A stretch of DNA of 64,000 nt from CAWFPR01 sp963817635. GTDB lineage: Bacteria; Acidobacteriota; Vicinamibacteria; Vicinamibacterales; 2-12-FULL-66-21. Shown here in pieces: positions 61,030-64,000 of this stretch; the first letter of the stretch is position 1, and each line of letters starts with the position of its first letter. A program made the position numbers and the translations under genes. The stretch is from contig CAWFPR010000008.1 of assembly GCA_963817635.1 (NCBI GenBank), forward strand, positions 20,842-84,841, written 5' to 3'. Under the pieces are notes generated by a model, which worked only from the letters and a program-made list of their open reading frames with translations, did not search any database and had not been told where the DNA came from.

Positions 61030-62244
61030 ATGCTCAGCCAGCTCGCGCTATCGATCAAGGAATCGCCGACGCTCAAGCTCAATGAGACGGCGGCCCTGCT
61101 GAAGGACAAAGGCGAACCCGTCATCCACCTAGGTGGGGGAGAGCCGAAGAGCCGCACCCCCATCGACGCCATCATCAGTTGCTCGTCGATGCTCGCCACC
61201 GGCGAGATCCGCTATACGCCGTCGGACGGCATCCCTGCGCTGAAGAAGGCCGTCATCCGCTACACCGAAGAGCACTACGACCGCATCGTCAAGCCCGAGA
61301 ACGTCATCATTTCGAGCGGCGCGAAGCAGACCCTGATGGTGGCGTTGCACGCGATTCTCGATCCGAAGGACGAAGTGATCTTCCCGGTGCCCTACTGGGT
61401 GAGCTACCCCGAGATGGTCAAGCTCGCCGGCGGGGTCCCCGTGCCGATCGAAGCCTCCGATGGCACGTTCTGCCCGAGCTTCGAAGACATCGCCGCGGCG
61501 GTCGGATCCTACACGCGGGCGATCATCCTCAACAGCCCGAACAATCCGACCGGCGCCATGTATCCGGACCACTTCGTCGAGCGCATCGTCGAGCTGTGCG
61601 CGCGGAAGGACATCTGGCTGTTGATGGACGATACCTACAACCGCCTCGTGTTCGACGGCCGTGCGCCGACCAACGTCTACGCGTTCTCGAAGGAGGACAT
61701 CGAAAGCTCGAAGCTCCTCGTCGTCAATTGCGTGTCAAAGATGTATGCGATGACCGGCTTCCGCATCGGCTGGGGGGTCGGCAACCGGGAGCTGATCCGC
61801 GCGATGGCCAACATCCAGTCGCAGCAGACGTCCGGACCGGCCGCGCCGTCGCAGTGGGCCGCGGTCGGCGCGCTCAACGGCGTGCAGAACTCGATCGAGG
61901 CGCTGCGGACGACGCTCGAGAACAACCGCAACGTGCTCGTCGCCCGGCTGCAGGCGATTCCGGGCGTCAAGGTCGTGAAGCCCGCCGGCACCTTCTACAC
62001 GTTCCCGGACTTCAGCGCCTACGATCCCAACTCGCAGCGGCTCGCCAGCTACCTGCTCGAGACGGTACGGGTGGCGGTGCTCCCCGGGAAGGATTTCGGC
62101 ATGGAAGGTCACTTGCGGATCAGCTTCTGCGGCGCGCAGAAGGACATCCGCGAAGGGCTCGAACGCATCCAGTGGGCGATCGATCCGAACGCGCCGAACG
62201 AACTGTACCTCGGCTCGCGCAAGCTTGTGAGGGACGCGGTATGA
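61030..62244 (+). CDS. PLP-dependent aminotransferase class I/II (aspartate aminotransferase type)
   Basis: A 404-residue cytosolic fold-type I aminotransferase. Conserved positions: GGGEPKSRTP near the substrate entry, NSPNNPTG (cofactor Asn), DDTYNRLVF (Asp/Tyr), Schiff-base Lys in NCVSKMYAMTGFRIGW, and the substrate carboxylate Arg in LRISFCGA. It resembles AspC/type 1b enzymes. GAGGAA precedes the ATG at 61030. Its stop overlaps the pckA start, so the pair could convert amino-acid-derived oxaloacetate to PEP. Confidence 0.92.
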   Translation: MLSQLALSIKESPTLKLNETAALLKDKGEPVIHLGGGEPKSRTPIDAIISCSSMLATGEIRYTPSDGIPALKKAVIRYTEEHYDRIVKPENVIISSGAKQTLMVALHAILDPKDEVIFPVPYWVSYPEMVKLAGGVPVPIEASDGTFCPSFEDIAAAVGSYTRAIILNSPNNPTGAMYPDHFVERIVELCARKDIWLLMDDTYNRLVFDGRAPTNVYAFSKEDIESSKLLVVNCVSKMYAMTGFRIGWGVGNRELIRAMANIQSQQTSGPAAPSQWAAVGALNGVQNSIEALRTTLENNRNVLVARLQAIPGVKVVKPAGTFYTFPDFSAYDPNSQRLASYLLETVRVAVLPGKDFGMEGHLRISFCGAQKDIREGLERIQWAIDPNAPNELYLGSRKLVRDAV

Positions 62245-63896
62245 ACGACTACCTGAACATCTCGACGCCGGCCCAGAAAGAAGCCGGCCTCGCCGCGAGC
62301 GTGTTCGGCCTCGAGAACCACGGCCTCACGCGCCTGCACCGTATCTACTGGAACCTGCCGGAGGCGGCGCTCTACGAGGAGGCGGTCTTCCGCCGCGAAG
62401 GCCGTGTCGCGGCCGACGGTCCCTTCGTCGTGAGCACCGGCAAGCACACGGCGCGCGCCGCGGCCGACAAATTCATCACGATGGAAGCCACCACCGAGGA
62501 GAAGGTCTGGTGGGGCGAATACAACCGCCCGTTCACGCCAGCCAACTTCAATACGCTCCTGACGCGGCTCCAGGGCTACCTCCAGGGACGCGACGTCTTC
62601 GTGCAGGACTGCTTCGCCGGCGCGGATCCGGAGCACCGGCTGGCGGTGCGGATCATCACGGAAGACGCCTGGCACAGCCTGTTCGCGCGGACGATGCTGC
62701 TCAAGCCGAAGGGACTCGACGGCTATCGGAAGCACGTGCCGGAGTTCACCGTCATCTGCGCCCCGGGATTCCAGGCCTCGCCGATCATCGACAGCACGCG
62801 CAGCGAGACGTTCATCATCGCGAATTTCGCCGAGCGGATCGCGATCATCGGCGGCTCGAGCTACGCGGGCGAAATCAAGAAGACGATCTTCACCGTCATG
62901 AACTTCCTCCTGCCGCTCGACGGCGTGATGTCGATGCACTGCTCGGCCAACGTCAGCGCGGAGGGGGACTCGGCGCTGTTCTTCGGACTGTCCGGCACCG
63001 GCAAGACGACGCTCTCGGCGGATCCGGCGCGGCAGCTCATCGGAGACGACGAGCACGGGTGGAGCGACAACGGTGTCTTCAACATCGAGGACGGCTGCTA
63101 CGCGAAGGTCATCCGCCTCTCGCCGGACGCCGAGCCGGAGATCTACGCGACCACGCGGCGCTTCGGGACGATTCTCGAGAACGTCACGCTCGACCCGCTC
63201 ACGCGGAGGCTCGACCTGAACGACGCCTCGGTGACGGAGAACACGCGCGGGGCCTATCCGCTCACGTTCATCGGCAACGCCCTGCCCGAGAAGATGGCGG
63301 GGCATCCGAAGAACGTCATCTTCCTGACGTGCGACGCCACGGGCGTCATGCCGCCGATCGCGCGGCTCACGCCCGAGCAGGCGATGTATCACTTCATCTC
63401 GGGCTACACGAGCAAGATTGCCGGCACGGAAGTGGGCCTCGGCATCGAGCCCGAGATCACGTTCAGCACCTGCTTCGGTGCGCCCTTCATGGTGCACAAG
63501 CCGCTCGTCTACGCGGACATGCTGCGCGCGAAGATGCTGCGGCACAACGCGACCTGCTGGCTGGTGAACACGGGATGGACGGGCGGGCCGTTCGGCGTCG
63601 GCAAGCGCTTCAGCATCCGCCACACCCGCGCGCTGCTCAACGCCGCGTTGAGCGGAGCGCTCCAGTCCGTGCAGTTCCGCAAGGACCCGGTGTTCGGATT
63701 CGAGGTGCCGCTCGCCTGCGAGGGCGTCCCGGCCGACATCCTGGATCCCGGCAGCACGTGGCCGAGCCGGGCCGAGTACGACTCGAAGTACGATGCGCTC
63801 GCCGCGCGCTTCATCGCGAACTTCAAGCTCTTCGCCGACGGTTGTCCGCGCGAGGTAGTGGCGGCGGGTCCGACCAGGGCGACGCAGGCCGTATAG
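62241..63896 (+). CDS. pckA: Phosphoenolpyruvate carboxykinase (ATP)
   Basis: A 551-residue cytosolic enzyme converting oxaloacetate and ATP to PEP, CO2 and ADP, the first step of gluconeogenesis. Signature motifs: GLSGTGKTTLS (kinase-1a), GDDEHGWSDNGVFNIEDGCY (kinase-2, Mn2+ site), ENTRGAYP (adenine contact), SGYTSKIAGTE and FSTCFGAPF. Length is close to the E. coli enzyme (540). It overlaps the aminotransferase gene by four bases (ATGA), implying coupled translation and supply of oxaloacetate from aspartate. Confidence 0.97.
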   Translation: MNDYLNISTPAQKEAGLAASVFGLENHGLTRLHRIYWNLPEAALYEEAVFRREGRVAADGPFVVSTGKHTARAAADKFITMEATTEEKVWWGEYNRPFTPANFNTLLTRLQGYLQGRDVFVQDCFAGADPEHRLAVRIITEDAWHSLFARTMLLKPKGLDGYRKHVPEFTVICAPGFQASPIIDSTRSETFIIANFAERIAIIGGSSYAGEIKKTIFTVMNFLLPLDGVMSMHCSANVSAEGDSALFFGLSGTGKTTLSADPARQLIGDDEHGWSDNGVFNIEDGCYAKVIRLSPDAEPEIYATTRRFGTILENVTLDPLTRRLDLNDASVTENTRGAYPLTFIGNALPEKMAGHPKNVIFLTCDATGVMPPIARLTPEQAMYHFISGYTSKIAGTEVGLGIEPEITFSTCFGAPFMVHKPLVYADMLRAKMLRHNATCWLVNTGWTGGPFGVGKRFSIRHTRALLNAALSGALQSVQFRKDPVFGFEVPLACEGVPADILDPGSTWPSRAEYDSKYDALAARFIANFKLFADGCPREVVAAGPTRATQAV

Positions 63897-63905
63897 CATC
63901 CGGAA

Positions 63906-63933
63906 GGGACGCGGTGCGCAGGCGCCGCGTCCC
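63906..63933 (+). terminator. Hairpin after pckA
   Basis: GGGACGCGGTGC (63906-63917) pairs with GCGCCGCGTCCC (63922-63933), 12 positions with one G-U pair, loop GCAG, nine bases after the stop. No T-tract. It resembles the other T-less hairpins of this window. The last 67 bases of the window hold nothing I can support. Confidence 0.5.
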
Positions 63934-64000
63934 CAGGTTCCGTTCCTCCGTGGCCAGCGCCGCGGCTGCCGTCGCCCTGCGCAAGCCGCCCCAAATGGCC

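Overview
The window is high-GC (roughly two thirds G+C), densely coded on both strands and has no rRNA, tRNA, CRISPR array or phage module that I can see. Gene content (sortilin-like Asp-box proteins, TMTC-like TPR glycosyltransferases, OPT peptide transporters, CstA, BlaI/M56 pairs, Tat-exported glycoside hydrolases, a DUF6483-like protein) suggests a heterotrophic Acidobacteriota bacterium, probably of the Vicinamibacteria type. That placement is inference from gene families, not from a marker gene.

Layout. 0-1.0 kb: end of an Nramp metal transporter and a UspA protein. 1.0-1.8 kb: decayed IS110 transposase and MFS remnants. 1.8-6.4 kb: a tight + strand catabolic operon (creatininase family, ketopantoate-reductase family, SDR, an internally deleted aspartoacylase-like gene, M20 dipeptidase). 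6.4-12.6 kb: a scarred accessory region with an MFS tail split by a 49-bp inverted-repeat insertion, a 230-bp repeat present twice around two GT-C glycosyltransferases, a cyclophilin tail and a vapBC-type toxin-antitoxin pair. 12.9-22.3 kb: a TMTC-like protein, a large Asp-box protein, an M24 peptidase and a secreted arginase-like protein. 22.4-30.1 kb: response regulator, OPT transporter, di-haem peroxidase, a BlaI/M56 regulatory pair with visible operators, and a radical SAM/B12 protein. 30.2-41.0 kb: second Asp-box protein, DUF3857/transglutaminase/TPR protein, M20 amidohydrolase, GH36-like and sorbosone-dehydrogenase-like exported proteins. 41.1-42.8 kb: a candidate selenoprotein, PadR regulator and a MazEF-like pair. 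42.8-53.7 kb: CstA, a DUF6483-like gene and three glycoside hydrolases (GH43, clan GH-A, GH3). 54.0-57.3 kb: OPT transporter plus PepT. 57.3-60.9 kb: a solitary tandem-BMC protein, a REP-associated (Y1/RAYT) transposase bracketed by inverted arrays of an 11-bp repeat, and small proteins. 61-63.9 kb: aminotransferase and ATP-type PEP carboxykinase.

How it fits together. Exported peptidases, two OPT transporters, PepT, CstA, an aminotransferase and PEP carboxykinase describe growth on peptides and amino acids with gluconeogenesis; the glycoside hydrolases add plant or microbial polysaccharide use.

The best candidate for something unusual is the CMD/AhpD-like gene at 41135-41701: an in-frame TGA replaces the second cysteine of the CxxC motif (Cys70-x-x-TGA73), homology continues in frame, and a stem-loop begins 11 bases after the TGA, as expected for a bacterial SECIS. 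Second is the RAYT gene between two inverted 11-bp arrays. A caution applies throughout: about sixteen single-base frameshifts interrupt otherwise healthy genes, and many sit at GTAC or GGAC/GTCC, which points to systematic consensus errors as much as to real decay.
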